From positions 310,001 through 374,000 of the forward strand of contig QMIT01000005.1 in the NCBI GenBank assembly GCA_024434115.1: a stretch of 64,000 nt of DNA. Direction: 5' to 3'. The stretch comes from Chloroflexota bacterium (GTDB lineage Bacteria; Chloroflexota; Anaerolineae; Aggregatilineales; J027). Below, piece after piece: positions 26,471 to 36,369 of this stretch (positions within the stretch are counted from its first letter, which is position 1; each line of letters starts with the position of its first letter). A program made the translations under genes and the position numbers. Below the pieces are notes generated by a model. It ran no database searches. It saw only the letters and a list, made by a program, of their open reading frames with translations, and was not told where the DNA came from.

Positions 26471-27430
26471 ATGTCACAACCCCATGAGTTCACATCCGAT
26501 GAAGAACCTCTCTTTAACATTGGTGCGGTTTCACGCATGACTCAAATCCCAGAAACCACGTTGCGTGTATGGGAGCGCCGCTACGATTTTCCAAAATCTA
26601 CGCGGACATCTGGTGGGCATCGTCTCTTCTCTCATCAAGAGATCACGCGGCTTGAATGGGTTAAGCAGCGGATGAATGAAGGGATGCAAATTAGCCAAGC
26701 GATACGAGCGCTGCAACAACCCCACCATGAACCAGTCGTACCTACTCGCACATCACCAGCCAGTCGAGAGGAGATACCCAACTCATTTCGTCATAGGCTA
26801 TTCGAGTTACTGTGTCGTCATGATATAAATGGGGCAAACCAACTACTTGAGGAAGCGCTCCTTCTTCTTTCTATCGAAAACCTCATTCTAGACGTTGTTG
26901 GCCCAACTTTTTATGAGATAGGTGAGGCATGGAGCGAGGGGAAAATTGATATAGCCACCGAGCATTTTGCAACGCATTTTCTTCGTCAACACCTCATATT
27001 ATGGATGAGAATTGGGCCACCTGCTTACCAAGTCAATCCAGTGGTACTGGTCTGTGCCCCCGGTGAACTCCACGAAGGCAGTCTTTTGATGTTGACCGTT
27101 TTATTACGACGACTGCGATGGCCTGTCCTCTATTTAGGACAAACGATGCCACTCGCTGATTTAGGGTCATTTGTAGAAGATGTAAAAGCGATGGCACTCG
27201 TCTTTGTAGCGATGAGTGAAGAAACAGCCCATGCTTTAAAGGACTGGCCCTATTGGTTACCCAAAGCGGCAGAAACGAATTATCCACTTGTAGCTTATGG
27301 AGGGCGCATATTTTTGGAAAAACCAGAATTGGTATCCCAAGTGCCCGGCATTTTTTTGGGCAGAAGCCTCCAAGACGGGGTTGAAAGACTTGACCAATTG
27401 CTGCATGAGTTCAAACCATTAATCCGTTAG
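26471..27430 (+). CDS. carH: CarH/LitR-like B12-dependent photoreceptor regulator (MerR family)
   Basis: The 319-residue protein has an N-terminal MerR winged helix (FNIGAVSRMTQIPETTLRVWERRYDFPKS as consecutive blocks, residues about 15-85), a helical B12-binding-2 domain and a Rossmann cobalamin domain. The light-sensing signature W-x9-EH is present (AWSEGKIDIATEHF), and the cobalamin-His motif reads GELHEGS, close to ExHxxG. In CarH the dark adenosylcobalamin tetramer represses carotenoid genes, and light breaks the Co-C bond and releases DNA. Position divergent from crtB and the repeated operator-like elements support that role. GAGG lies upstream of the ATG. Confidence 0.88.
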   Translation: MSQPHEFTSDEEPLFNIGAVSRMTQIPETTLRVWERRYDFPKSTRTSGGHRLFSHQEITRLEWVKQRMNEGMQISQAIRALQQPHHEPVVPTRTSPASREEIPNSFRHRLFELLCRHDINGANQLLEEALLLLSIENLILDVVGPTFYEIGEAWSEGKIDIATEHFATHFLRQHLILWMRIGPPAYQVNPVVLVCAPGELHEGSLLMLTVLLRRLRWPVLYLGQTMPLADLGSFVEDVKAMALVFVAMSEETAHALKDWPYWLPKAAETNYPLVAYGGRIFLEKPELVSQVPGIFLGRSLQDGVERLDQLLHEFKPLIR

Positions 27431-27441
27431 AGGGCCAGTAA

Positions 27442-28041
27442 ATGTTTATTATGCTTTTGATTCTCGCCTATCTATCTGGGGCATTCCCATGGTCGGTCTG
27501 GTTGGGGGTGTTTTTCTTTCAAACTGATGTTCGTACCGTAGCAGATGGAAACCCCGGTGCTGCAAACGCTTTTCGTGTAGGAGGGTGGCGGCTTGGAATT
27601 AGTGTCTTGCTTCTTGACTTTTTCAAAGCGTTTATCCCGGTTTCAGTTGCACGGTGGGTATTCGATTTTCCGGGAGAGCAACTGCTTTGGATTGCCCTCA
27701 TGCCTAGCCTCGGTCACGCATTTTCGATTTTTCTAGGATTTCGCGGAGGACGGGCACTCACCAGTTTTTTTGGGGTTTGGTCAGGGCTAACTCTATACGA
27801 AATTCCCCTCGTGATGGGCGGTGCGGCCATTGCTGCTTCTCTTACCATCAAAAATGATATACTGCGGACTTTTGCCATGCCTATGGCTTTGTTCGCCTAC
27901 CTCATTTTGCGGGGAAGCCCTTTTTGGATGTTGATACTCGCGCTGATGCAACTGTTGATTCTCATTGCCAAAATCAGTGTGTTTCTCTTTTCGCCGCAGT
28001 CAAAATCTTCGTTCGATCAACCTGTAGAACATAAAGCATGA
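27442..28041 (+). CDS. PlsY-like acyltransferase in the carotenoid locus
   Basis: The 199-residue membrane protein has PlsY features: YLSGAFPWSVWLG (first helix), DGNPGAANAFRVGG (equivalent of the GSGNPGATN loop) and LGHAFSIFLGFRGGRALTSFFG (the GHxFxxFLxFKGGK loop). Classical PlsY moves acyl groups from acyl-phosphate to glycerol-3-phosphate. Key positions are shifted here (ADGNPG, GFRGGRAL), and the gene sits between carH and a glycosyltransferase with a 4-bp overlap. It may therefore acylate a carotenoid glycoside instead of making lysophosphatidate; that is inference. The ATG is 11 bp after carH with GAGG upstream. Confidence 0.75.
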   Translation: MFIMLLILAYLSGAFPWSVWLGVFFFQTDVRTVADGNPGAANAFRVGGWRLGISVLLLDFFKAFIPVSVARWVFDFPGEQLLWIALMPSLGHAFSIFLGFRGGRALTSFFGVWSGLTLYEIPLVMGGAAIAASLTIKNDILRTFAMPMALFAYLILRGSPFWMLILALMQLLILIAKISVFLFSPQSKSSFDQPVEHKA

Positions 28042-29186
28042 CAAAAAAATATACAATTCTTGGTGCCCATACCACTGCCTTATCGTTACTTTCTGTCATG
28101 AGTTATAGGCTGTGGCGCAATCTTGCCTATTTACAACAGGCTCGACGCTTGGCAGCCGATCCTAGCAGCCCGCTACCGAGGGTAAGCATTTTGGTTCCAG
28201 CGCGAAACGAAGCCCGTAACATTGTGGCCTGTATTGAATCCCTAGTAAACCAAGACTATCCGAATTTTGAAATTATCGTGCTGAACGATCTATCATCCGA
28301 TGAAACAGGGATTTTGTTGGACACTCTGGCGACTCAATACCCGAATGTCAGAGTGCTGCATGGAACAGAAGATCCCCCCAAAGGATGGAATGGCAAAAGT
28401 TATGCTTGCCACCGTTTGGCAGAACGGGCTACAGGTGAATGGTTGTTGTTTACCGATGCAGATACCGTCCATAGTTCAACCAGCCTTGTACAGGGCCTTG
28501 CACAGGCCGAAAAGTTGGGTGTGGCGCTGTTGAGCGTTTTTCCTAAACAGATCACGGAGAGTTGGGGGGAACAGGTAGTCGTTTCATTTATCCTCGATTT
28601 CTTGCCCCTCATTGCTGTTGACCTAAATGCGCTTCGACAAAATGGTTCAAGTACGACACTTGCCAATGGGCAATATTTGTTGGTTAATGCCGAAGCCTAT
28701 CATGCAGTAGGAGGCCACCAAGCGATTTTTAATGAACTCGTAGATGATTTTGCATTGGCTAAACAAATTCGTTTAGGAGGATATAAAACAGCGATGGTGG
28801 ATGGTATATCTATGTTAAGCTGCCGGATGTACCATAATGCTCGTGAGGTATGGGATGGGTTTTCTAAAAATCTTATGTTGGGTCTTGAAACTTCGGCAGC
28901 TAAAAAACCCTCTATGTGGTTCGGCCCGCTCTTCGCGTGGAGTTACGCTTGTATTTTTGTGTTGCCGTTCTTTTATTTGTTGGGCACACCTCAGAAGCGC
29001 CTGCCCTTTCTAGAAATTGGATGGTTGGCTTTTTTGCGAGGACGCCTAAACCTCTATTTTAGAAGGTCGCTCTTAGAGGTGATTACCACCCCTTTAGCTG
29101 CTTGGAGTGTGATGGCCTTAGGGTTAAATGCCTTACTCCGTCGCGGAAAAGGTGTGCAATGGAAAGGCCGGCATTATAAGACCTAA
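28038..29186 (+). CDS. Family 2 glycosyltransferase, probable carotenoid glycosyltransferase
   Basis: The 382-residue protein has an N-terminal hydrophobic segment and a GT-A domain: VSILVPARNEARNI, NDLSSDETG, WNGKSYACHRLAE, LLFTDADT (the DxD, about residue 140), then EAYHAVGGHQAIF and VDDFALAKQI with acceptor-site acids, plus two to three C-terminal membrane helices. This group includes CrtQ- and HpnI-like enzymes that glycosylate lipids such as carotenoid hydroxyls. It is coupled to the acyltransferase (ATGA overlap), and its end overlaps the convergent P450 by 4 bp. The role in carotenoid glycosylation rests on context. Confidence 0.78.
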   Translation: MTKKYTILGAHTTALSLLSVMSYRLWRNLAYLQQARRLAADPSSPLPRVSILVPARNEARNIVACIESLVNQDYPNFEIIVLNDLSSDETGILLDTLATQYPNVRVLHGTEDPPKGWNGKSYACHRLAERATGEWLLFTDADTVHSSTSLVQGLAQAEKLGVALLSVFPKQITESWGEQVVVSFILDFLPLIAVDLNALRQNGSSTTLANGQYLLVNAEAYHAVGGHQAIFNELVDDFALAKQIRLGGYKTAMVDGISMLSCRMYHNAREVWDGFSKNLMLGLETSAAKKPSMWFGPLFAWSYACIFVLPFFYLLGTPQKRLPFLEIGWLAFLRGRLNLYFRRSLLEVITTPLAAWSVMALGLNALLRRGKGVQWKGRHYKT

Positions 29187-30469
29187 TTCCGTTTTTTAAG
29201 CATTAGCCACACAGCAGGGCGTGGTTCAAGGGTTGCACCCATATAGGGACGTACAGGCTTGCCCGTGAAATTCAAATCAAATTTCTGGAGAATGCGTGCA
29301 AGTACAACTTTGGCCTCTACCTGAGCAAACGCCATCCCTATACAATTACGTGGCCCCCCACCAAATGGCAAAAAAGCATAGGGTGTGCGAGTAGTGGATG
29401 CAAACCTCTCTGGTCTAAATGCGCTGGGGTCGGGCCAATATCGTGGATCACGATGGGTTAAATAGATGGAATACATTACCCGTGTGCCCTCTGGAATGCA
29501 ATATTCACCCAGTTCAATATCTGTCGCCGCAATCCGCAAACCAGCATGAATTGGGGGATATAAACGCAGTGTTTCATTAATTATCTGATCTAGATATTGA
29601 AGCGCTGATAGATGGCTATAGTTGGGTGGGTTTGAACCTAATACCCCACTAATTTCTGCATAGGCTTTTGCTTGAATATCTGGGTGACATGCCAACAAAT
29701 ACAGTGCCCAGCTTAAGAGAGCCGTGCTAGTGTCATGCCCAGCAATAATCATGGTGAGAAGTTGGTCTCGAATTAGATCATCTGACATCCCAGAGGTAAT
29801 TAGAAGGCTCAATAAATCTTCATTGTTGGAGGGATTAGCGCGGCGATAGGCAATAAGCTGATAAAAGTATTCATCGAGCCGTCGGAATGCTCTTTGGTAG
29901 CCGGGGCGCGGGATATTGGGCCATATGACCCACAAGCCGGGGGAAATATAGCGCAGTGTCCGCAGAATGGGTTGCCACAGCCGATTCATCTCTGGTTCAA
30001 AATCCACCCCAAAGAGCGTTCTTGTTAGAACCAAAAGGGCCATTCGCCGTATCTCGATTGAAATATTTAGGGGGGTCGAAGCATCCCATTGAGTCAAAAT
30101 GGAATCCGCACACTCCACCATAAGCGTTACATAATCATGAAGTCTATTTCGATGTAAAGCCGGGTTCATTTGACGACGTAGATAATCGTGAGAATCCCCA
30201 TCCTCTACCAAAATCCCATGTCGAAGCAGGCGAACAACCGGGTCTTGATCGGAGCGCCAGCGCAGGGCATCTCGTTGCTCGGCTAAAACAAAGCGATTTA
30301 CCTCTGGCCCAGCCAGCATGATTGGATTAAAACCCGGTAGCGGAATCTGAAACACATCACCCAATTCTGCATGGAAAACTTCTAATGCCGCGAGAATAGT
30401 TTTTTGTTTTAATAATGCTTTGAGTGCATTTTTGGATGTAGAGGCGGTGGGGAGAGGAATTCTGCTCAT
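29183..30469 (-). CDS. Cytochrome P450, probable beta-carotene hydroxylase (CYP175A1-like)
   Basis: The 428-residue P450 carries all landmarks: I-helix AGHDTSTALLSW (about 245-256), K-helix NETLRLYPP with ExxR (about 308), PERF block, and heme loop FLPFGGGPRNCIGMAFA with the cysteine ligand (about 371). In Thermus, a P450 of this kind (CYP175A1) in the carotenoid cluster hydroxylates beta-carotene at C3 to zeaxanthin. The position beside crt genes and a glycosyltransferase suggests the same job. A soluble ferredoxin/reductase partner is not in the window. It converges on the glycosyltransferase gene. Confidence 0.85.
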   Translation of the reverse strand: MSRIPLPTASTSKNALKALLKQKTILAALEVFHAELGDVFQIPLPGFNPIMLAGPEVNRFVLAEQRDALRWRSDQDPVVRLLRHGILVEDGDSHDYLRRQMNPALHRNRLHDYVTLMVECADSILTQWDASTPLNISIEIRRMALLVLTRTLFGVDFEPEMNRLWQPILRTLRYISPGLWVIWPNIPRPGYQRAFRRLDEYFYQLIAYRRANPSNNEDLLSLLITSGMSDDLIRDQLLTMIIAGHDTSTALLSWALYLLACHPDIQAKAYAEISGVLGSNPPNYSHLSALQYLDQIINETLRLYPPIHAGLRIAATDIELGEYCIPEGTRVMYSIYLTHRDPRYWPDPSAFRPERFASTTRTPYAFLPFGGGPRNCIGMAFAQVEAKVVLARILQKFDLNFTGKPVRPYMGATLEPRPAVWLMLKKRN

Positions 30470-31204
30470 AAAATGTTTTGTTATCTCACAGCAATTGGGT
30501 TAGGTAAAGATGGGGCAGTCTCCCTTGAGTCTGTTGGTAAAATTATAACAAAACAGTCTGAGGAAAACAGATGATAGATTAGGTATCTGTGGGGTCGTTT
30601 TCGGGTTCCATCGGAATACGCCAGAAATGGAGACCACGCAAAAGCGAGGACTATGCAGGGTGGCACGCAAAATGGACCTCAAGAGAAGCGACATAATAAA
30701 GCAACATAATGGGTGAGCATAAGAATAAATATGTTGTACATAGTCCCGATTTTCGTTAAGATTTAGGCATACGGCGAGGATATAAGCAACCAAGAGAGCG
30801 CAACATAATAATTTTGAGATCAACCAAGTGACAGACTTACTGCCCCCTATAGGCCGCAGGGGAACATCTGTGCCATGAGCCGCCACTTTTTAAAAATATT
30901 TAACTTAGGGGAATTGGCAAGGTGATAATCACCCCCGACGTAATCTACCGCAGGTGATGCCGCTGATCGTGTCAAATTGTATTGAGAAATCTCACACTCT
31001 TATATGTGGAATATATAACGTAGGTAGGCCTAAGATTAAGATATCTGGCTGAAAGCCTTGCACCCCACCAGAAAAGCAATCCCATGAATCCATTTGGGGG
31101 CCTCAAACGCCACAAGGATTGAGGAAGGCTTGGTAGGTCAGTCCATAGCAAAAGGGCGAAAATGCACGGGAGGAGGCTTCACAGAACACCTCTTCTGTGA
31201 CTGG
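30470..31204. other. Gene-free region upstream of the P450
   Basis: This holds the P450 promoter at its left end. No ORF looks coding: several 60-130 codon frames have unlikely composition. A small hairpin (TCACAGA/TCTGTGA, about 31180-31200) and mixed-composition sequence suggest old insertion-element remains towards the right end. Confidence 0.4.
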
Positions 31205-31620
31205 TCTCTGCCCTGCCAAGCTGGGCCTTCATACGGATGGGGCGGCACGCTACTCGCAGATTTGCCTCACAGTAGACTTAAAGGCTGAGGCTCCTTAGCG
31301 TGCGTTTTTTCCATTTAATGTCAAGTGACCACTATGAGGCATTCCTCATCGCCAGTGCTCAGAACATCAAGAGACTCCTCAAACCCCGATTTACCACTCC
31401 AAATGATCCTGATCCGGGGGTGAGTAGCGTTATGGTCTTCCCTTAAAAGCCACTCTGCGACCTTCTTGCCTGCATGTTGCCTATCTCGGCCAATGGCTGT
31501 CGACCATCACTTTAAGATGGCTGGGTGCAATTTTTCAACAGGCTGGAATCTACTGTGAGGCAAATCTGAGAGTAGAGCGCCGTTCCATTCGTATGAAGGC
31601 CCAACCCGGCAGAGCAGAAA
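31205..31620. repeat. Long imperfect inverted repeat (about 72-bp arms)
   Basis: The left arm (31205-31276) contains GGGCCTTCATACGGATGG and CAGATTTGCCTCACAGTAGA. Its inverted counterpart (31549-31620) contains TCTACTGTGAGGCAAATCTG and CATTCGTATGAAGGCCC. The two match over about 72 bp with some mismatches. The enclosed 270 bp carry a transposase C-terminal fragment. It is either two IS copies in opposite orientation or one element with long terminal inverted repeats. Confidence 0.7.
31318..31446 (+). pseudogene. Transposase C-terminal fragment
   Basis: The 42-codon frame reads HYEAFLIASAQNIKRLLKPRF, matching the last helix of IS5/IS1182-type DDE transposases (typically 'LTATAQNLKRL'). No DDE residues remain. 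It sits inside the long inverted repeat. The adjacent sequence up to 31550 may be more of the same element in another frame. Confidence 0.55.
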
Positions 31621-31675
31621 TCATTCATAGAAGGAAGTTCCATGTAGCTCCTTACCGCCGCTTTTCGGCTGTCTG

Positions 31676-32473
31676 CTACAACACCTCTTGAGCCAAAAAA
31701 TCAACGAGGTAATGGGCATCGCCATGAATACCTCGCAGCAGGGTACTCGGGTCAGAGGGGTTTCGCAGCGACAGGACGGCTAATTGAAGTCCGATCACCC
31801 AGCCTTCGGTGTGTTCTTCCAGTGTTCGGATGGCCTCTGGCGGGAGTTGAAGCCGCATGGTCTGATCGAAGAACCGCCCAATTTCCTCATGGGTAAGGCG
31901 CAGGTCATCAACGCCTACTTCGGTGACCTGTCCCCTTGCCCGCAGTAGGGTAAGGTCGAGTGATTGTTCACTACGACTGGCAATCACCAGATGGAGATTA
32001 GCAGGGAGATTCTTCAAGAGGAAGTTGAGACTTGCGATGATGGACGAATCGTCTAGAACATGGTATTCATCTAGTACGAGAATGAGGTCTTTTGGAATGG
32101 TGCTGATTTCATTGATCAGCAGGGTCGCCATTTCCAACTGGTTGCTCTCTGCCGTCTGCAAGTAGTCGAGGATGGCGTCACTTAGCTGCGGCTCAATTCC
32201 CCGAAAAGCGCTGCTGAGATAGCGAAAGAACCGACTATAATCGTTATCCTCGGCACTCAGGGTTAGCCACGCAATCGGGTATGCGCTTTCGGCGGCCCAC
32301 TCTGCCAAGAGTTGGGTCTTGCCAAAACCGGCTGGCGCGGAAAGCAGGGTCAGGGGTCCCCGTACCCCCGCATTGATGCGTGCGGTCAAGCGGGGTCTGG
32401 ATACAAAGTCTGGATGGGGCGGGGGAACGGAAATTTTCGTTCTGAGCAGCATGTCAGCATTCATTTTACCCAT
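31676..32473 (-). pseudogene. Truncated MalT/LuxR-type STAND regulator, N-terminal NTPase only
   Basis: The 265 residues correspond to the N-terminal part of a MalT-family regulator: LLRTKISVPPPHPDFVSRPRL, P-loop LSAPAGFGKTQLLAEW (about 41-56), Walker B DLILVLDEYHVL (about 131) and ASRSEQSLDLTLLRARGQ. Full members are about 900 residues with a C-terminal LuxR HTH. This frame stops right after VDFLAQEVL, where family members normally continue, and IS debris begins immediately beyond. The DNA-binding domain is lost, so it is almost certainly not functional as a regulator. Confidence 0.8.
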
Positions 32474-33289
32474 TGGACAGTATTCTCCACCCTCACTTTA
32501 TTGATGCATCATTATTTTACTAGGAGAGAGAGGTTTAAGCTTGTCCCGTTCGTTGCCGCTTATAACGATGACGTATCCTATTGCTGATAGCCTCAATCCC
32601 TCCTGTTTTTATGTGACTCACCATTTACCGAAACCGCCAGCGTCCACCCCAGTTCGTCAATCTCGTCGGCGGCCTGCGGGCGACCAATCGGCGGGCATTG
32701 TGCACGCGGGTTTGTGACGCTCCCCATGTCCAAAGGCACGAGTTTTACGAGGCTTTAGGAAAGACAGATAGTTTTGTTTGGCGGCTTGTTAGTCCGACAT
32801 CAAGGGTAAATTCGGTAGGCGTTCAAACGGTTTGAACTTACCCGGCTCAATCTGCTCTGTTGGGTCGTAACAATGGTAGGAACAGAAAACCGTGTACGGT
32901 TCAGTTGCATCGAACCCGGAATTGAAGCACGTACATTGTGATCAAGAGATTTCAAGGGGATCGGATAATCCACAAGCGAAAATTTGACCGTTGCGAGACC
33001 GAATGGAACCGCAAGGGGATATACGGCTAAAATGGTACAAAAACCGCATTTTCCGTGGGCACAATGTCAGTGCTCCATTTGCGGGTTTGATGTTACTGCG
33101 CCGTACAATATCTTGCTCAAGTGGCTTCTGGTGACACCTTCCCTACTTTTGGGCCTATAAACCTGAATTTGGTATGGATTGTGCAATAAGAAACCATTCA
33201 GTATCCCAATTTTTAACCAAATAAAGTTGTCGCCCCCTCCTTTGCTCATTATAATGTGCGGTTTCGGTAGCTTAGAGGATACTAACCGC
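32474..33289. other. Gene-poor region upstream of the Mrp operon
   Basis: No convincing gene is seen. The region includes a perfect palindrome, GTTCAAACGGTTTGAAC (32821-32837, 8-bp arms around one G), which could be an operator. It also includes the left copy of a 92-bp direct repeat (32870-32961). The mrp ribosome binding site (AGAGGAT) is at its right end. A frame continuous with mrpA upstream of 33290 is not supported. Confidence 0.45.
32870..32961 (+). repeat. 92-bp direct repeat, left copy
   Basis: ACAATGGTAGGAACAGAAAA through TTCAAGGGGAT recurs at 39214-39306 in the same orientation, with one inserted T and about seven substitutions. The pair brackets the Mrp operon. Neither copy encodes a recognised protein. 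Confidence 0.85.
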
Positions 33290-36022
33290 ATGGCATTGAT
33301 CATACTGCTGGGTTTTATTGTCATTCCTCTCATTCCCTTAGTCCATCACCGGATAGGCGACCGAATAGGGTGGGTTATGCCGCTACTGCCTTTGGGCCTA
33401 ACCCTTTATTTCGCCAGCTATCTGGGACAGATTTCACATGCAGACAAAATATTGCTTGCAAACTATGAATGGGTGCCAAGCTTGGGGGTAAACCTCAGCT
33501 TTCGTATGGATGGCTTGAGTCTAATCTTTGCCATGACCATTAGTGGAATTGGCACACTGGTCTTTCTATATGCAGGTGAGTATCTAAAGGGGGACCTAAA
33601 CTTAGGCAAATTTTATGCCTATTTGACCTTCTTTATGGCCTCTATGCTGGGGTTGGTGCTGGCGAATGATATTTTGCTCCTGTTTGTCTTTTGGGAGCTT
33701 ACCAGCATTGCGTCCTATTTGCTTATTAGCTATTACCATTCTGAAGAGGCCTCGCGCGAAGCTGGCAAAACAGCCTTGATCGTCACAGGCTCAGGTGGGC
33801 TGGCGATGTTAGCTGGGCTGATTTTACTCAGCATGGTCACCCAAACGAGCACGCTCTCTAAGATGTTTGACCAAACAGCGGTGATTCAGTCGCATCACCT
33901 CTATGCCGCAATTTTGGTATTGATTAGTCTTGGGGCTTTTGCCAAATCAGCACAGTTTCCGTTTCATTTTTGGTTACCCGGAGCGATGGAAGCGCCTGCC
34001 CCTGTTTCAGCCTATCTCCATTCCGCCACAATGGTCAAGGCAGGAATTTACTTATTGGCGCGATTAAATCCCATCTTGGGTGGTACAGCAGAGTGGCACT
34101 GGCTGATTACGAGTGTGGGTGGCATCACCATGCTTTTGGGCGGCTATCTGGCGTGGCAGCAAACCGACCTTAAGCGGATTCTGGCCTATACCACCATCAG
34201 CGCATTGGGGATCATCACATTCCTGCTGGGCATTGGCACAAAAGAAACCATTAAAGCCGCCCTTCTTTTTTTTATTGTCCACGCCCTGTATAAAGCGGCT
34301 TTGTTCATGGTGGGGGGAACGATTGACCATGAAACCGGTACGCGGGATATTCGAAGATTAGGTGGTCTGCGAACTGCCATGCCCATTACGGCGCTAGGCG
34401 CAACCCTGTCTGCCTTATCTATGGCAGGAATTCCACCCCTATTGGGATTTTTTGGCAAAGAGGTCATCTATGAAGGCACTCAGCACGCTGACTGGGCCGG
34501 ACTGCTGACATTTGTAGCACTGCTTGGCAACCTCTTGAATGTCACTGCCGCAGGGATGGTGGCAATCAGACCCTTTTATGGGGAGCTTAAAGCAACCCCG
34601 CACGCTGCGCATGAAGCCCCTTGGATGATGTGGCTAGGGCCTGCTGTCTTAGGTATTGCCAGCCTGAGCTTGGGGATATTCGCCAGCGCTGTATTACCTT
34701 TGCTACAGCAAGGAATTGAGGCCGTCTATGGTCATGAAGTGGGGGAATTGCACTTGGGTTATGCCGTCAATCTCTCTTTGCTGTTGAGCCTTATCACATT
34801 GGCAGGCGGGATTATTCTGTATTATGGTCTGGAAAAACTGCGCCCCTTGGCTGCCCCCTATGATTTAGGACAACGACTAGGGCCTGCCAAAAGCTATCAT
34901 GCCTTGATGAATGGCATATTGAAAGTAGCGGACTGGGAAGGTCGGCTCATCCGTCAAGCCCATATGCGCTATTATCTCCACATGATTATGGGAACTTTGG
35001 TTATCGCAATAGGCTATGTGCTCATCAGTCAATCCCGTTTGGTGAACGATTTTGAGGTAGGTGAAATCCGTTTCTATGAAATTGTCCTTGCCTTTATCAT
35101 CATGGCGGCGGCTGTTGCTGTAACCTTAGCCCAGTCACGTTTGGCCGCCGTCACTGCCTTGGGTGTAGTGGGGTTTGGCGTGGCGATTATATTTGTCCTC
35201 TTCGGCGCACCCGACCTTGCCATGACACAATTTTCCATTGAAGTGTTAAGTGTTATTTTGTTCATCTTAGTATTATATCGCCTCCCTAAATTTCGCGCTT
35301 GGGAGCAGCGTCCATCGGCTGCTATCCGGGATGCTATTTTTGCTAGTGGGGTGGGGCTGGTGATGACGGTTATTGTGCTGGTGGTCATTTCTGCGCCGTT
35401 AAATTCGCGCCTCACTCCCTATTTTGCCCAAGCCAGCTATGCGGAAGCCCAAGGGCGGAATGTGGTTAACGTGATTCTGGTTGATTTTCGTGGGTTTGAT
35501 ACGATGGGCGAAATTACGGTGTTAGCCATTGCCGCTATTGGGGTGTTTGGTTTATTACAATTGCATGAAGGCAAACCGTTGCAAAGAAAAATCTACAAGG
35601 GTTTTCCTTCTCTGATTCTGCGAACTGCTATACGCTATGTGGTGCCTATTTTGCTACTCTTTTCTATCTTTTTGCTGCTACGGGGACATCAAGAACCGGG
35701 GGGTGGTTTTGTAGGGGGCTTGGTGGCGGCGGCGGCTTTTGCCTTGTATGGCATTGCCTACGACGTAGCGACAGCCCGACAAGCCCTACGGTTGCGCCCG
35801 ATCTTGTTCATTGCCAGCGGATTGGCGCTTGCGGTTGCCAGCGGTCTATATAGCATCCTAAACAATAAAACCTATATGACCAGCTTATGGTATGACCGTG
35901 ATTTACCTGCTCTAGGGCATGTTGGAACCCCCTTCTTTTTTGATGTCGGTGTCTATTTGGTCGTGTTAGGAGTTATGCTGCTGATTATCTTTAACTTGGC
36001 GGAACAAGAGGAGACGGTTTGA
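33290..36022 (+). CDS. mrpA: Na+/H+ antiporter subunit A fused to subunit B (MrpAB)
   Basis: The 910-residue polytopic protein begins with a NuoL-like antiporter module: [20 protein letters not shown], then the [40 protein letters not shown] region with conserved Lys, His and Glu. The middle contains the MrpA C-terminal helices ([27 protein letters not shown]). From about residue 770 it becomes Mrp[31 protein letters not shown]. MrpA and MrpB are usually separate genes, so this is a natural fusion. ATG 33290 follows AGAGGAT; the frame extends 37 codons upstream but without coding character. It is first in mrpABCDEFG. Confidence 0.9.
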   Translation: MALIILLGFIVIPLIPLVHHRIGDRIGWVMPLLPLGLTLYFASYLGQISHADKILLANYEWVPSLGVNLSFRMDGLSLIFAMTISGIGTLVFLYAGEYLKGDLNLGKFYAYLTFFMASMLGLVLANDILLLFVFWELTSIASYLLISYYHSEEASREAGKTALIVTGSGGLAMLAGLILLSMVTQTSTLSKMFDQTAVIQSHHLYAAILVLISLGAFAKSAQFPFHFWLPGAMEAPAPVSAYLHSATMVKAGIYLLARLNPILGGTAEWHWLITSVGGITMLLGGYLAWQQTDLKRILAYTTISALGIITFLLGIGTKETIKAALLFFIVHALYKAALFMVGGTIDHETGTRDIRRLGGLRTAMPITALGATLSALSMAGIPPLLGFFGKEVIYEGTQHADWAGLLTFVALLGNLLNVTAAGMVAIRPFYGELKATPHAAHEAPWMMWLGPAVLGIASLSLGIFASAVLPLLQQGIEAVYGHEVGELHLGYAVNLSLLLSLITLAGGIILYYGLEKLRPLAAPYDLGQRLGPAKSYHALMNGILKVADWEGRLIRQAHMRYYLHMIMGTLVIAIGYVLISQSRLVNDFEVGEIRFYEIVLAFIIMAAAVAVTLAQSRLAAVTALGVVGFGVAIIFVLFGAPDLAMTQFSIEVLSVILFILVLYRLPKFRAWEQRPSAAIRDAIFASGVGLVMTVIVLVVISAPLNSRLTPYFAQASYAEAQGRNVVNVILVDFRGFDTMGEITVLAIAAIGVFGLLQLHEGKPLQRKIYKGFPSLILRTAIRYVVPILLLFSIFLLLRGHQEPGGGFVGGLVAAAAFALYGIAYDVATARQALRLRPILFIASGLALAVASGLYSILNNKTYMTSLWYDRDLPALGHVGTPFFFDVGVYLVVLGVMLLIIFNLAEQEETV

Positions 36023-36369
36023 TGGAAGTTGTGTTAGCTATCGTTATTGGGGTGTTGTACGCAACAGGGGTTTACATGATCTTGCGACGCAGCTTGGTGA
36101 AGCTCATTTTAGGGCTAGTCCTTTTGGGACATGCGTCCAATCTATTTATCTTCACTGTAGGAAGATTGACCCGCTCTGCACCTCCTATTATCCCCGAAGG
36201 AGATAAAGTCTTGTTGCCGCCCTATAGCGACCCTCTCCCACAAGCCCTGATTTTGACTGCGATTGTAATTGGTTTTGGGGTGCAGGCCTTTGCCATTGTT
36301 TTGCTCAAGCGGACTTATCAAACAGTCAAAACCGATGATTTTGATAGTATCACGGTAGCGCATTTATGA
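36022..36369 (+). CDS. mrpC: Na+/H+ antiporter subunit C
   Basis: The 115-residue NuoK-like subunit has three helices: [41 protein letters not shown] and [21 protein letters not shown]. It matches MrpC/MnhC, including GLxLLxHAxNLxxF and the [23 protein letters not shown] block. The ATG overlaps the mrpA stop (TGATG) with AGAGGAG upstream. It is part of the membrane antiporter complex that exports sodium in exchange for protons. Confidence 0.93.
   Translation: MEVVLAIVIGVLYATGVYMILRRSLVKLILGLVLLGHASNLFIFTVGRLTRSAPPIIPEGDKVLLPPYSDPLPQALILTAIVIGFGVQAFAIVLLKRTYQTVKTDDFDSITVAHL

Noticed and set aside
30481..30886. ORFs upstream of the P450
   Set aside because: Unlikely composition, no ribosome binding site and no family match.
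31094..31288. 64-codon ORF
   Set aside because: Lies over the inverted-repeat arm and has no protein similarity that I recognise.
32870..32961. Group II intron domain V in the 92-bp repeat
   Set aside because: CGTACGGTTC resembles the second half of domain V, but the first half and the GAAA loop are absent.
33179..33289. Longer mrpA start
   Set aside because: The extra 37 residues are not hydrophobic or family-like, and ATG 33290 has its own ribosome binding site.
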